Shown here: in pieces, positions 1 to 7,635 of the stretch | Layout: every line of letters begins with the position of its first letter | How positions within the stretch are numbered: position 1 is the stretch's first letter | Origin: Sphingopyxis granuli NBRC 100800 | GTDB lineage: Bacteria; Pseudomonadota; Alphaproteobacteria; Sphingomonadales; Sphingomonadaceae | DNA: 51,952 nt | Direction of reading: 5' to 3' | NCBI RefSeq assembly: GCF_001591045.1 | Contig: NZ_BCUA01000023.1 | Location: 1-51,952 of the forward strand | The notes under the pieces: model-generated | The model's input: only the letters and a program-made list of their open reading frames with translations | The model's database searches: none | Told to the model about the DNA's origin: nothing | Program-made: the position numbers and the translations under genes

Positions 1-74
1 AAGCCCGATATCTTCGCCATTTCGACGCCTCGAACGCGGAATTAATGGGTCCTGACCCTAAGGCTGCCGCCTCC

Positions 75-860
75 TCAATCCTTCACCTCATAGCCGAAGG
101 CCTTGCGCGCCAGCTTGACCACCGCGGGATCGCGTTCGGGCGGCGTCATCGGCACCGCAGCCTCGAGCCGCTCGGCGACATGCGTCAGCGCGGCGATCCG
201 CGCCGCCTTCTTGTTGTTGCCGTCGATCACCTTCCACGGCGCCCAGCGCGTGTCGGTCTGCTGGAACATCTCCTCGATCGCGGCGAGATAGTCCGGGCGC
301 TTTGCCCGGTTGCGATAATCCTCGCCCCCCGTCTTCCACCGTTTCCACGGATCGTCGAGGCGGTCGGCGAAGCGCCGGTCCTGTTCCTCCTGCGTGACGT
401 GGACGAACAATTTGACGAGGTTGGTCGCCGATCCGGTCAGCTGCGCCTCGAACTCGTTGATCTCGTCATAGCCCTTGCGCCACTCGGCCTCGGTCGCGAA
501 ACCCTCGACGCGTTCGACGAGGACGCGCCCGTACCAGCTGCGGTCGAAGACGCAGATTTCGCGGTTTCCGGGCAGGCGCGTCCAGAAGCGCCACAGGAAA
601 TGCCGCGCCTTTTCCGCATCGTTCGGCGCGCCGATCGGCCAGACCTCGTAGAAGCGCGGGTCGAGCGAGGCGGTCATCCGCTGGATGATCCCGCCCTTGC
701 CCGCCGCGTCCCAGCCTTCGAGCATGATGACGCTGCGCTGGCCATAGGCGATATGCGCGGCCTGGATGCGTTCGAGCCGGTCCTGCAGCGCGGCGAGGTC
801 CTTGCCATAATCGCCCTCGTATCGGGCGCCGGTTTCATGATCGGAGAGCGAGATGGTCAT
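75..860 (-). CDS. ppk2: PPK2-family polyphosphate kinase (261 aa)
   Basis: Single-domain PPK2 kinase, a cytosolic enzyme family that moves phosphate between polyphosphate and nucleotides. A Walker A loop GWDAAGKGG lies at residues 49-57 and a Walker B/lid region DRSWYGR at 106-112, followed by the Arg-rich segment usual in the family. The length of 261 aa fits a one-domain PPK2. The ATG at 858-860 is preceded by a weak GGGTGG. It lies 92 bases downstream of the alpha/beta hydrolase on the same strand, so cotranscription is possible but not shown. Whether it prefers AMP, ADP or GDP (class I, II or III) cannot be read from the motifs. A separate PPK1/PPX pair lies about 6 kb away. Confidence 0.93.
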   Translation of the reverse strand: MTISLSDHETGARYEGDYGKDLAALQDRLERIQAAHIAYGQRSVIMLEGWDAAGKGGIIQRMTASLDPRFYEVWPIGAPNDAEKARHFLWRFWTRLPGNREICVFDRSWYGRVLVERVEGFATEAEWRKGYDEINEFEAQLTGSATNLVKLFVHVTQEEQDRRFADRLDDPWKRWKTGGEDYRNRAKRPDYLAAIEEMFQQTDTRWAPWKVIDGNNKKAARIAALTHVAERLEAAVPMTPPERDPAVVKLARKAFGYEVKD

Positions 861-952
861 GCCGCCACCCTAGCCCAGCCCCACGCGCGCGACCAAGGGG
901 GTGATCGCATATGTCGCTATCTGATACAGCCGCGGACGCCTTTCCCGAGCGG

Positions 953-1831
953 TCAGATCAGTCCGGCGAGCAGGTCCGCGACGCGCCCGGGCACTTCCAT
1001 CGGGATGAAATGGCTGTTCTGAGCCCACAGCTCGTCGCGCACCGCGCCGAGGTGCGGGCCGAGTTCGGTCCATGTCGGGCTTTGCGAGAAATCAAGCGCG
1101 CCGTCGCGCGTTCCCGCCGGGGCGCGGATCAGCGTGACAGACGCCGCGAGCGCGCCCAGCCAAGCATAGGGATCGTTCCGCAGCGCATTCTGATACATCG
1201 ATGCTTCCAGCCGCGGCGGGCACGCCAGTTCATAGCCTTCGCCCGAAGCGGCGGGCAGCAGCCCGTGGGCACAATAATCGGCGAGCACCCGCGGGTCCCA
1301 CCGGCTGTAGGGCAGGCGATCGGCGAAGCGCGCGCGCATCTCGTCCGCATCCGCCCACTGGTTGCGGCGGCGCGACACCGGAAATTCGGCCGGATCGGGC
1401 ACCGGCGCATCGCCGCCGCCGGCATAGAGATCCGGCGCCATGATCACCGGGTCGATCAGGACGAGATGGCGAAAGGCCTCGCGCCGCTCGGCGGCGAGGC
1501 GGGTGAGGACATAGCCGCCCATGCTGTGGCCGCAGCCGACGAGCGGCCGCCCGGCAAAGCGGTCGACCAGCGGCAGCAGCGCCGCGGCATTGCCGGTCCA
1601 GTCGGACAGCGACGCCGGCCGAAAGCTGCGCCCATGGCCGCGATGATCGGGCGCGACGACATGCGTGCCGGGCGGCAGCGCCGCGACCACCCGGTCCCAG
1701 CACCGCGCATGAAAACCCGTTGCGTGGAGAAGCAGCAGCGTCGCCCCTTCCCCCGGCTGCCCCCATTCGAACCAGCAGATGTCGCCGTCGGGCGTGACGA
1801 GGCTGTGCGTGGCGGGACCCTGCTCCGTCAT
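953..1831 (-). CDS. alpha/beta hydrolase (292 aa)
   Basis: Alpha/beta-fold hydrolase of unknown substrate. The nucleophile elbow GHSMGG, the oxyanion-side LLLLHATGFHARCW and a C-terminal NSHFIPME supplying the likely catalytic His are all visible; the acid residue was not assigned. No signal peptide is seen, so it should be cytosolic. The open frame extends six codons upstream to a TTG, but the ATG at 1829-1831 is chosen because GAGGCGG lies just upstream and the ATG overlaps the stop of the PIN-domain gene as ATGA. It is therefore the third gene of a translationally coupled toxin-antitoxin transcript. Such a hydrolase is not a usual part of these modules, so the link may be only positional. 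Confidence 0.88.
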   Translation of the reverse strand: MTEQGPATHSLVTPDGDICWFEWGQPGEGATLLLLHATGFHARCWDRVVAALPPGTHVVAPDHRGHGRSFRPASLSDWTGNAAALLPLVDRFAGRPLVGCGHSMGGYVLTRLAAERREAFRHLVLIDPVIMAPDLYAGGGDAPVPDPAEFPVSRRRNQWADADEMRARFADRLPYSRWDPRVLADYCAHGLLPAASGEGYELACPPRLEASMYQNALRNDPYAWLGALAASVTLIRAPAGTRDGALDFSQSPTWTELGPHLGAVRDELWAQNSHFIPMEVPGRVADLLAGLI

Positions 1832-2214
1832 TTCGCCGCCTCGATGCAAGGAACACCATAAAGCGCCATCTGCCGGTCGCTCGTCACGACCATCAACCGC
1901 TCCCGCTCCGCCTGCGCCAGAATCAGATGATCGAACGGGTCGCCGTGATGAAAGGCGAGCGTATCGAGCGCGCGGATATGCTCCGCCGTCACGGGCAACA
2001 AGTCGATGCGCTGATCGTCAAGCAGCTCGGCGAAATGGCTTCCCGATTGCGCCAATTTGCCGACCCGCCATTTTATCGTGATTTCCCAAAGCGACACGAT
2101 ACTGACCAGCACGTCATTGTCCGCATCGGCGATCAACGCGCGCGACACGGGGCCGAGGTGCGGCGAATCCTCCAGCCACCAGATCAGCGCATGGGTGTCG
2201 AGCAGCAGCCTCAT
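1828..2214 (-). CDS. PIN-domain toxin (putative RNase), Sll0205-like
   Basis: PIN-domain protein of 128 aa, the size of type II toxins that cleave RNA. The acidic Mg-binding residues are present: D6 in LLLDTHALIWW, E44 in SLWEITIK, D92/D95 in DPFDH and D113 in TSDR. DTHALIWW and DPFDHL resemble the Sll0205-like PIN subgroup. Its ATG overlaps the stop of the upstream antitoxin by 4 bases (ATGA), and its own stop overlaps the hydrolase start in the same way. Order antitoxin then toxin is the usual one. Target RNA is unknown. Confidence 0.9.
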   Translation of the reverse strand: MRLLLDTHALIWWLEDSPHLGPVSRALIADADNDVLVSIVSLWEITIKWRVGKLAQSGSHFAELLDDQRIDLLPVTAEHIRALDTLAFHHGDPFDHLILAQAERERLMVVTSDRQMALYGVPCIEAAK

Positions 2215-2564
2215 TTATACCAGTTGCGCGCGGCCTCGGTATCTTCGCCATAGAGGGCGTCGAGGAAGCCTTCGGGCCATTCGTCGAAATCGTCGGCGAC
2301 CCCGGTCTTCCCCCGCAGCGCCCCCGGCTGCCGCGGCTTGGCGTTCCGCGGCGCGGGCTTGATCGTCGGCGAGCCGGCCGCATAAGCGGGCGCGGCGGTA
2401 AAGGGCATGGGCATTTCCCGCACTCCGGCTTCGGGCGACGGCGCATCGGCCAATTGCCGCAGATAATCCTTCACCAGCGCCGACAGCGACGTCCCCAGTT
2501 CCGCCGCGCGAATACGCGCGCGGCGATGCGTTTCGTCGTCGAGGGCGATAGTGACATTCTTCAT
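2211..2564 (-). CDS. ribbon-helix-helix antitoxin (117 aa)
   Basis: The first 40 or so residues (MKNVTIALDDETHRRARIRA, then LGTSLSALVKDYLRQL) look like a ribbon-helix-helix DNA-binding domain. A Pro/Ala-rich linker follows, and a C-terminal tail with WPEGFLDALYG and WYK probably contacts the PIN toxin. At 117 aa it is longer than typical VapB antitoxins (about 70-90 aa). The start codon sits inside one arm of a perfect 10-base inverted repeat, the likely autoregulatory operator, and no Shine-Dalgarno sequence fits between them. The transcript may be leaderless or translated through another mechanism; this is inference. Confidence 0.85.
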   Translation of the reverse strand: MKNVTIALDDETHRRARIRAAELGTSLSALVKDYLRQLADAPSPEAGVREMPMPFTAAPAYAAGSPTIKPAPRNAKPRQPGALRGKTGVADDFDEWPEGFLDALYGEDTEAARNWYK

Positions 2565-2590
2565 GTGAAACTGCGTATCACAGTTTCACA
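2564..2590 (-). promoter_or_regulatory. perfect inverted repeat at antitoxin start: candidate operator
   Basis: TGTGAAACTG (2564-2573) and CAGTTTCACA (2581-2590) are perfect inverted 10-mers separated by 7 bases. The inner arm overlaps the antitoxin ATG. Reading toward the gene, TGATAC lies between the arms where a -10 element could be, which would put the transcript start at or next to the ATG. Ribbon-helix-helix antitoxins usually bind such palindromes to repress their own operon. Confidence 0.7.
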
Positions 2591-2626
2591 ACCATCGCAA
2601 GAGAAAGCCCGAACGGAGCGTGTCCG

Positions 2627-4408
2627 TCAGCCCTTCGGCCCGTCCACAAGCCGGATATGAAGTTCGCGAAGCTGCTTTTCGGTGACGGGCGCGGGGGCGC
2701 CCATCATCAGGTCCTCGGCCTTCTGGTTCATCGGGAAGACGACGACCTCGCGGATGTTCGGTTCGTCGGCGAGCAGCATCACGATGCGGTCGACCCCCGG
2801 CGCCGACCCGCCGTGCGGCGGCGCGCCGAACTTGAAGGCGTTGATCATGCCGCTGAAATTGGCATCGACATCGGCCTGCGAATAGCCGGCGATCTCGAAC
2901 GCCTTGTACATGATATCGGGGCGATGGTTCCGGATCGCGCCCGACGACAGTTCGACGCCGTTGCAGACGATGTCATATTGCCAGGCGAGAATATCGAGCG
3001 GGTCCTTCGTTTCCAGCGCTTCCAGCTCGCCCTGCGGCATGCTGAACGGGTTGTGGCTGAAATCGATCTTGCCCGTATCCTCGTCGGCCTCGAACATCGG
3101 GAAATCGACGATCCAGCACAGGTCGAAGCGGTTCTGGTCGATCAGGTCCAGCTGTTCGGCGACGCGCGTGCGCGCAAGGCCCGCGAGCTTCGCCGCGACG
3201 GCTTCCTTGCCCGCCGCGAAGAACAGGCCGTCGTCGGGACCGAGGCCGAGTTCGGCGGCGAGCGCGTCCATCTTGTCCGGTCCGTGGTTCTTGGCGATCG
3301 GGCCGCCCCATTCGCCGCCCTTGCGCGTCGCATAGCCGAGCCCCGCAAAGCCTTCGCCCTGCGCCCAGGCGTTCATGTCGTCGAAGAATTTACGGCTCTT
3401 TTCCGCCGTCCCCGGCGCCGGAACCGCGCGCACCACGTCGCCCGCCGCGACGATGTCGGCGAAGCGGCCGAAACCCGATCCGGCGAAATGCGCCGACACG
3501 TCGGTGATGATCAGCGGGTTGCGCAGGTCGGGCTTGTCATTGCCATATTTCAGCATCGATTCGCGGTAGGGAATGCGCGGGAAGCTACCGGCCGGGGTCA
3601 CCGCCTTGCCATTCGCGAACTCTTCGAACACGCCCGCGAGGACGGGTTCGATCGCATTGAAAACATCGTCCTGCGTGACGAAGCTCATCTCGAAATCGAG
3701 CTGATAGAATTCGCCGGGAGAGCGGTCGGCGCGCGCATCCTCGTCGCGGAAGCAGGGCGCGATCTGGAAATAGCGGTCGAAGCCCGCGACCATCAGCAGC
3801 TGCTTGAACATCTGCGGCGCCTGCGGCAGCGCATAGAATTTGCCGGGATGGACGCGGCTCGGCACCAGATAGTCGCGCGCACCCTCTGGCGACGAGGCGG
3901 TGAGGATCGGGGTCTGATATTCGGTGAAGCCCTGTTCGACCATGCGGCGGCGCAGGGAGGCGATGACGTTCGCGCGCAGCAGGATATTGGCGTGCAGCCG
4001 TTCGCGGCGCAGGTCGAGGAAGCGGTATTTCAGGCGGATATCCTCGGGATATTCCTGCTCGCCCGCGACCGGCAGCGGCAGTTCGGCGGCGGCCGACTGC
4101 ACCGCGACGTCGCGCGCGCGCACCTCGATCTCGCCGGTGGGCAGGTTCGCATTCACCGTATCGGCCGAGCGCGCGACGACGTCGCCGGTGACCGTGACCA
4201 CGCTTTCGGCGCGCAGTCCGTCGAGCGTCGCGAAGGCCGGGTCGCTGCTGTCGGCGACGATCTGCGTCAGGCCGTAATGATCGCGCAGGTCGACGAACAA
4301 CAGCCCGCCATGGTCGCGCTTGCGGTGCACCCAGCCCGACAGGCGGACGGTCTGACCGACGTCCTGGCTGCGAAGCTGGCCGCAGTTATGGGTGCGATAG
4401 GCGTGCAT
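2627..4408 (-). CDS. aspS: aspartyl-tRNA synthetase (593 aa)
   Basis: Class II aminoacyl-tRNA synthetase charging tRNA-Asp. The N-terminal OB-fold anticodon-binding domain ([15 protein letters not shown], residues 24-38) is followed by the catalytic domain with motif 2 around [15 protein letters not shown] (220-234), the bacterial GAD insertion, and motif 3 near the C-terminus ([15 protein letters not shown]). The frame opens 27 codons further upstream, but the conserved start [10 protein letters not shown] at 4406-4408 gives the family's usual length near 590. H33 in RDHGG matches the His found in non-discriminating AspRS (as in Pseudomonas) rather than the Leu of the E. coli type, so it may also charge tRNA-Asn for GatCAB. 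That specificity is inference. Confidence 0.97.
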   Translation of the reverse strand: MHAYRTHNCGQLRSQDVGQTVRLSGWVHRKRDHGGLLFVDLRDHYGLTQIVADSSDPAFATLDGLRAESVVTVTGDVVARSADTVNANLPTGEIEVRARDVAVQSAAAELPLPVAGEQEYPEDIRLKYRFLDLRRERLHANILLRANVIASLRRRMVEQGFTEYQTPILTASSPEGARDYLVPSRVHPGKFYALPQAPQMFKQLLMVAGFDRYFQIAPCFRDEDARADRSPGEFYQLDFEMSFVTQDDVFNAIEPVLAGVFEEFANGKAVTPAGSFPRIPYRESMLKYGNDKPDLRNPLIITDVSAHFAGSGFGRFADIVAAGDVVRAVPAPGTAEKSRKFFDDMNAWAQGEGFAGLGYATRKGGEWGGPIAKNHGPDKMDALAAELGLGPDDGLFFAAGKEAVAAKLAGLARTRVAEQLDLIDQNRFDLCWIVDFPMFEADEDTGKIDFSHNPFSMPQGELEALETKDPLDILAWQYDIVCNGVELSSGAIRNHRPDIMYKAFEIAGYSQADVDANFSGMINAFKFGAPPHGGSAPGVDRIVMLLADEPNIREVVVFPMNQKAEDLMMGAPAPVTEKQLRELHIRLVDGPKG

Positions 4409-4550
4409 TTTCGTGTCTTTCAAAGGCTGGAGAGGCGCGCCCCGGAAACGCGCCGACATGGCCGCGCCTAAGGCAATGCGGCGCGCCATTTGTCAAGGGC
4501 GGGCTGGGAAATGGGTTCGGGGCGAGCGGGGATAGGAGAAAGAAAAAAGG

Positions 4551-4768
4551 CGCGCAGAAGCGCAGCGACCGCAGAGATTTCGGTTCACGCGGAGACGCGG
4601 AGGCGCGGAGAAAGTCGGGCCGATAGGCCCTTCCTTTTCCTGACCTCGATTTCATCGCGAAGTTGGAGAGAGAAAAGCTGCTTCGCGGCAAGCGCTGCCT
4701 CTCCGCGCCTCCGCGTCTCCGCGTGAATTTCATTCTTTCCTCCTCTGCGGTCTCTGCGCCTCTGCGCG
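4551..4768. repeat. long imperfect inverted repeat between aspS and rnd
   Basis: The 448-base divergent spacer 4409-4856 holds no gene. Its main content is two arms of about 60-70 bases (4551-4612 and 4699-4768) that are imperfect reverse complements, separated by about 86 bases. Each arm is made of short GC-rich words such as GCGGAGACGCGGAGGCGCGG and CGCAGAGACC. The arms could fold into a long hairpin or cruciform. The promoters of aspS and rnd should lie on either side, but I could not assign them securely; TATAGG at 4849-4854 could be a -10 for a nearly leaderless rnd transcript. Confidence 0.75.
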
Positions 4769-4856
4769 AATCTCCACTCTCCCCGCCGCAGCGCACGAAC
4801 CGCACCGCCACCAATTTTTCCTGCCCGTCGCGGAAAAGTCGCGGTATAGGCGCCCC

Positions 4857-6041
4857 ATGCAAATCCATCCGTTGATCGAGTCCAGCGCGGCGCTCCTTGA
4901 ATTTGTCGACCTCATCAAAGACAGCGATTTCATCGCGGTCGATACCGAGTTCATGCGCGAAAATACCTTCTGGCCCGAACTGTGCCTGATCCAGATCGCG
5001 GACAGCAACCATGCCGCGGCGATCGACCCGATGGCGCCGGGCATCGACCTGCAGCCGCTGCTCGACCTGCTCGTCGACAATGAGGACGTGCTCAAGGTCT
5101 TTCATGCCGGGGGGCAGGATGTCGAAATCATCTTCAACCTGACCGGCAAGACGCCGCATTCGATCTTCGACACGCAGATCGGCCAGATGGCGCTCGGTCA
5201 GGCCGAGCAGGTCGGCTATTCGAACCTGGTCGAGGCGTGGCTGGGCGTGCAGCTCGACAAGGGCGCGCGTTTCACCGACTGGAGCCGCCGGCCGCTCGAC
5301 AAGCGCCAGATCGACTATGCGATCGGCGACGTCACCCATCTCGCCAAGATCTTCCCGATGATGCTGAAGAAGCTGGTGAAGACCGGCCGCGGGCACTGGC
5401 TCGACGAAGAGATGGAAAAGCTCGCCGACCCGGCGCACTACAGCGTCGATCCGGACAAGGCGTGGCTGCGGATCAAGGCGCCGACGCGCAAGCCCGAGGT
5501 GCTCGGCCGGCTCAAGGCGCTGGCGGCGTGGCGCGAGCGCGAGGCGCGGAACAAGAATTTGCCGCGCGGCCGCATCGTCAAGGACGAGACGCTCGCCGAC
5601 CTCGCCGCGCATCCGCCGAAGGATCAGGATGGGCTGGGCCGAGTGCGCGGCCTGTCGGCGACGTGGAAATCGAACGATATCGGCGGGCGGCTGATGGATG
5701 CGCTCGCCGGCGCGCAGCCGCTGGCGAAGGAAGACATGCCCGACCGCGCCCCGCGCGGGCCGGGGCTGGGCAAGGAGGGCGCGCTCGTCGCCGACCTGCT
5801 CAAGCTGCTGCTTAAGATTCGCTCGCGCGAACTCAATGTCGCGGCGCGGCTGATCGCGCGCAGCGACGATCTGGAAGCGCTCGCCGCCGGGCGCCGCGAC
5901 GGTATCGCGATGATGCAGGGCTGGCGCTACGAGGTGTTCGGCCAGGCGGCGCTCGATCTGGTCGAGGGACGGATGGGTTTCGCGGTGCGGGGCGGCAAGC
6001 TGGTGATGAGCGAGATCGAGCCGGCGGCCGCCGACGCCTGA
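4857..6041 (+). CDS. rnd: ribonuclease D (394 aa)
   Basis: 3'-5' exoribonuclease of the DEDD family that trims tRNA and other stable RNA 3' ends. Exo I is DTEF (D29, E31), Exo II includes HAGGQDVEIIF (D88), and Exo III is in YAIGDVTHLAKI. An HRDC-type RNA-binding helical domain follows from about residue 210 (KALAAWREREARNKNLPRGR). The length is typical of the family. The ATG has no clear Shine-Dalgarno; the preceding bases are GCGCCCC. It is divergent from aspS and ends 129 bases from the convergent ppx, with a strong palindrome between. Confidence 0.95.
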   Translation: MQIHPLIESSAALLEFVDLIKDSDFIAVDTEFMRENTFWPELCLIQIADSNHAAAIDPMAPGIDLQPLLDLLVDNEDVLKVFHAGGQDVEIIFNLTGKTPHSIFDTQIGQMALGQAEQVGYSNLVEAWLGVQLDKGARFTDWSRRPLDKRQIDYAIGDVTHLAKIFPMMLKKLVKTGRGHWLDEEMEKLADPAHYSVDPDKAWLRIKAPTRKPEVLGRLKALAAWREREARNKNLPRGRIVKDETLADLAAHPPKDQDGLGRVRGLSATWKSNDIGGRLMDALAGAQPLAKEDMPDRAPRGPGLGKEGALVADLLKLLLKIRSRELNVAARLIARSDDLEALAAGRRDGIAMMQGWRYEVFGQAALDLVEGRMGFAVRGGKLVMSEIEPAAADA

Positions 6042-6051
6042 CGACCGAGTT

Positions 6052-6125
6052 TGTTCCCCGGCGAAAGCCGGGGTCCAGAAAGTGCAGCGCTACCTCGCAT
6101 GGACCCCGGCTTTCGCCGGGGAACA
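6052..6125. repeat. REP-like inverted repeat between convergent rnd and ppx
   Basis: Two perfect 26-base inverted arms, 6052-6077 and 6100-6125, enclose 22 bases. Each arm contains a smaller palindrome, CCCCGGCGAAAGCCGGGG. The right edge of the window (51931-51952) begins another copy of the left arm, so it is a dispersed element. Its place between two convergent genes suggests it may also stop transcription in both directions, although it lacks a T run. Confidence 0.85.
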
Positions 6126-6170
6126 GTTCGTCGACGTGGCATAGTTGCCAACCTTAAGCGGCGATGCGCG

Positions 6171-7631
6171 CTAAAGCAGCACCAGTTCGGGCTTGGCGCC
6201 CAGCGCCTGGCCCAGCGCGCGCAGGCGGCGGTCGACCGCCTCGCCCGCCAGATGATGCCAGCCGGGATCGAGGCTGAGCTGCAGCCTGCCGTCGACGAGC
6301 GCGAGCGCGCTGGCCTTCAGCGGCGCCTCGACCCCGCCCGTCAGGCGCTGCGCAAGCCGGATCGCAAGGCCCCATTGCCGCGCGCGCTCGACCCGCTCCG
6401 CCGCGACCAGGCTGTCCATCGGGGGGAAATCCTCGTCGGCGCCGCCGAATCCGGCATGGAGCGCGCGCGCGAGCAGGATGCGGCCCGGAATGTCGATGCT
6501 GCGCCAGTTGCCGTGCAGGCCGATCTCGGTGCTCCGTTCGGCGCGGAAATCGGGGTTCGCCGACCAGGCGACGTCGCTCAGCAGGCTCGCGGCGAGCCGG
6601 ATGCGGGCGTCGGCGGGGGTTTCGCTCGCGAACAGCGGCGCGATCCAGTCGGCGATCGTCCGGCCGTGCGATCCGAAGCGCGCGAGGCGACGCCCCTCGA
6701 ATTCGGCGGCGGCGATCAGCGGATCCTGCGCGCGCGTCGCGGGATCGAGCGCCTGATAGAGCAGGCCCTCGCGCAGCCCCGATGAGGAGACCGTCATCTG
6801 CGGCGCGTCGATGATGTCGACGAGCGTCGCCAGCAGCATCGTCGCGTCGGGCAATGCGGCGGCGCGGTTCGACGCCATGCCGGGGATCGCGCGCAATTCC
6901 TCGAAGCTCATCCGCTTCGTCGCGCGGATCAGGCGGCGCAGCGCCGTGCGCGGGATCACATGATGATCGAGCACGGGCAGCGGATAGCGCGTCAGTTCGA
7001 AATCCAGACGCGCCAGCGCGCGCCACGAACCGCCGACCAGATAGAGCGGCAGCCCGGCCATGTCGCCCGGCCAGCCCGCCGCTTTCAGCAGCCGGCGCAC
7101 CGCGCGGTCGAACGCCTGCTGCCCCTGCCCGCGCAGCGCCGGCAGGCGCAGCACGCCGAGCGGAAAGGAGGCGCGGCGGCCGACCGCGCCGTCGGCGACC
7201 TCGGCCAGTTCCAGACTGCCGCCGCCGAGGTCGACGGCGATGCCGTGCGCATCGGGAATCGCCGCCAGCACGCCGCAGCCCGCCGCCTCCGCTTCCTCGG
7301 CGCCCGACAGCAAGCGGATCTCGAGCCCCGCCTCGGCCGCGCCGGCCATGAAGTCCGCGCCGTTGGTCGCGTCGCGCACCGCGGCGGTCGCGACGCATTG
7401 CAGGTCGCCCACCTCCATCTGGCGCGCGAGCAGCGCGTAGCGGCGCAGCGCGGCGAGACCGCGCGCCGCATCCTCGGGCGCGATCGCGCCGTCGATCGCC
7501 AGGCCGCGCCCGAGCCCGGCCGGCACCTTTTCGTTGAAGATCACCGCGGGCGCGCGCGCCGCCCCTTCGTAGACGACGAGGCGGACCGAGTTCGAACCGA
7601 TGTCGATGACCGCAGAGCGGAGGACGGGCAA
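6171..7631 (-). CDS. ppx: exopolyphosphatase / Ppx-GppA phosphatase (486 aa)
   Basis: Releases phosphate from polyphosphate chain ends, or pppGpp gamma-phosphate if GppA-like. An actin-like ATPase fold is shown by the phosphate-1 motif DIGSNSVRLVV (10-20), LLSGAEEAE with the probable catalytic Glu at 112, and phosphate-2 DLGGGSLEL (134-142). The C-terminal half carries an HD-type helical region, giving the longer Ppx form near 490 aa. It starts 4 bases after the ppk1 stop, the standard ppk-ppx arrangement, so synthesis and breakdown of polyphosphate are made from one message. Ppx versus GppA preference cannot be decided from sequence alone. Confidence 0.93.
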   Translation of the reverse strand: MPVLRSAVIDIGSNSVRLVVYEGAARAPAVIFNEKVPAGLGRGLAIDGAIAPEDAARGLAALRRYALLARQMEVGDLQCVATAAVRDATNGADFMAGAAEAGLEIRLLSGAEEAEAAGCGVLAAIPDAHGIAVDLGGGSLELAEVADGAVGRRASFPLGVLRLPALRGQGQQAFDRAVRRLLKAAGWPGDMAGLPLYLVGGSWRALARLDFELTRYPLPVLDHHVIPRTALRRLIRATKRMSFEELRAIPGMASNRAAALPDATMLLATLVDIIDAPQMTVSSSGLREGLLYQALDPATRAQDPLIAAAEFEGRRLARFGSHGRTIADWIAPLFASETPADARIRLAASLLSDVAWSANPDFRAERSTEIGLHGNWRSIDIPGRILLARALHAGFGGADEDFPPMDSLVAAERVERARQWGLAIRLAQRLTGGVEAPLKASALALVDGRLQLSLDPGWHHLAGEAVDRRLRALGQALGAKPELVLL

Positions 7632-7635
7632 GAGG

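Noticed and set aside
1..74. possible gene fragment at the left edge
   Set aside because: No frame with recognisable protein content; only a short GGGTCCTGACCC dyad is seen.
1832..1849. TTG start for the alpha/beta hydrolase
   Set aside because: The ATG at 1831 has a better ribosome binding site and the ATGA overlap with the toxin gene.
4551..4768. CRISPR-like repeats
   Set aside because: The repeated words are inverted arms, not direct repeats with regular spacers, and no cas genes are near.
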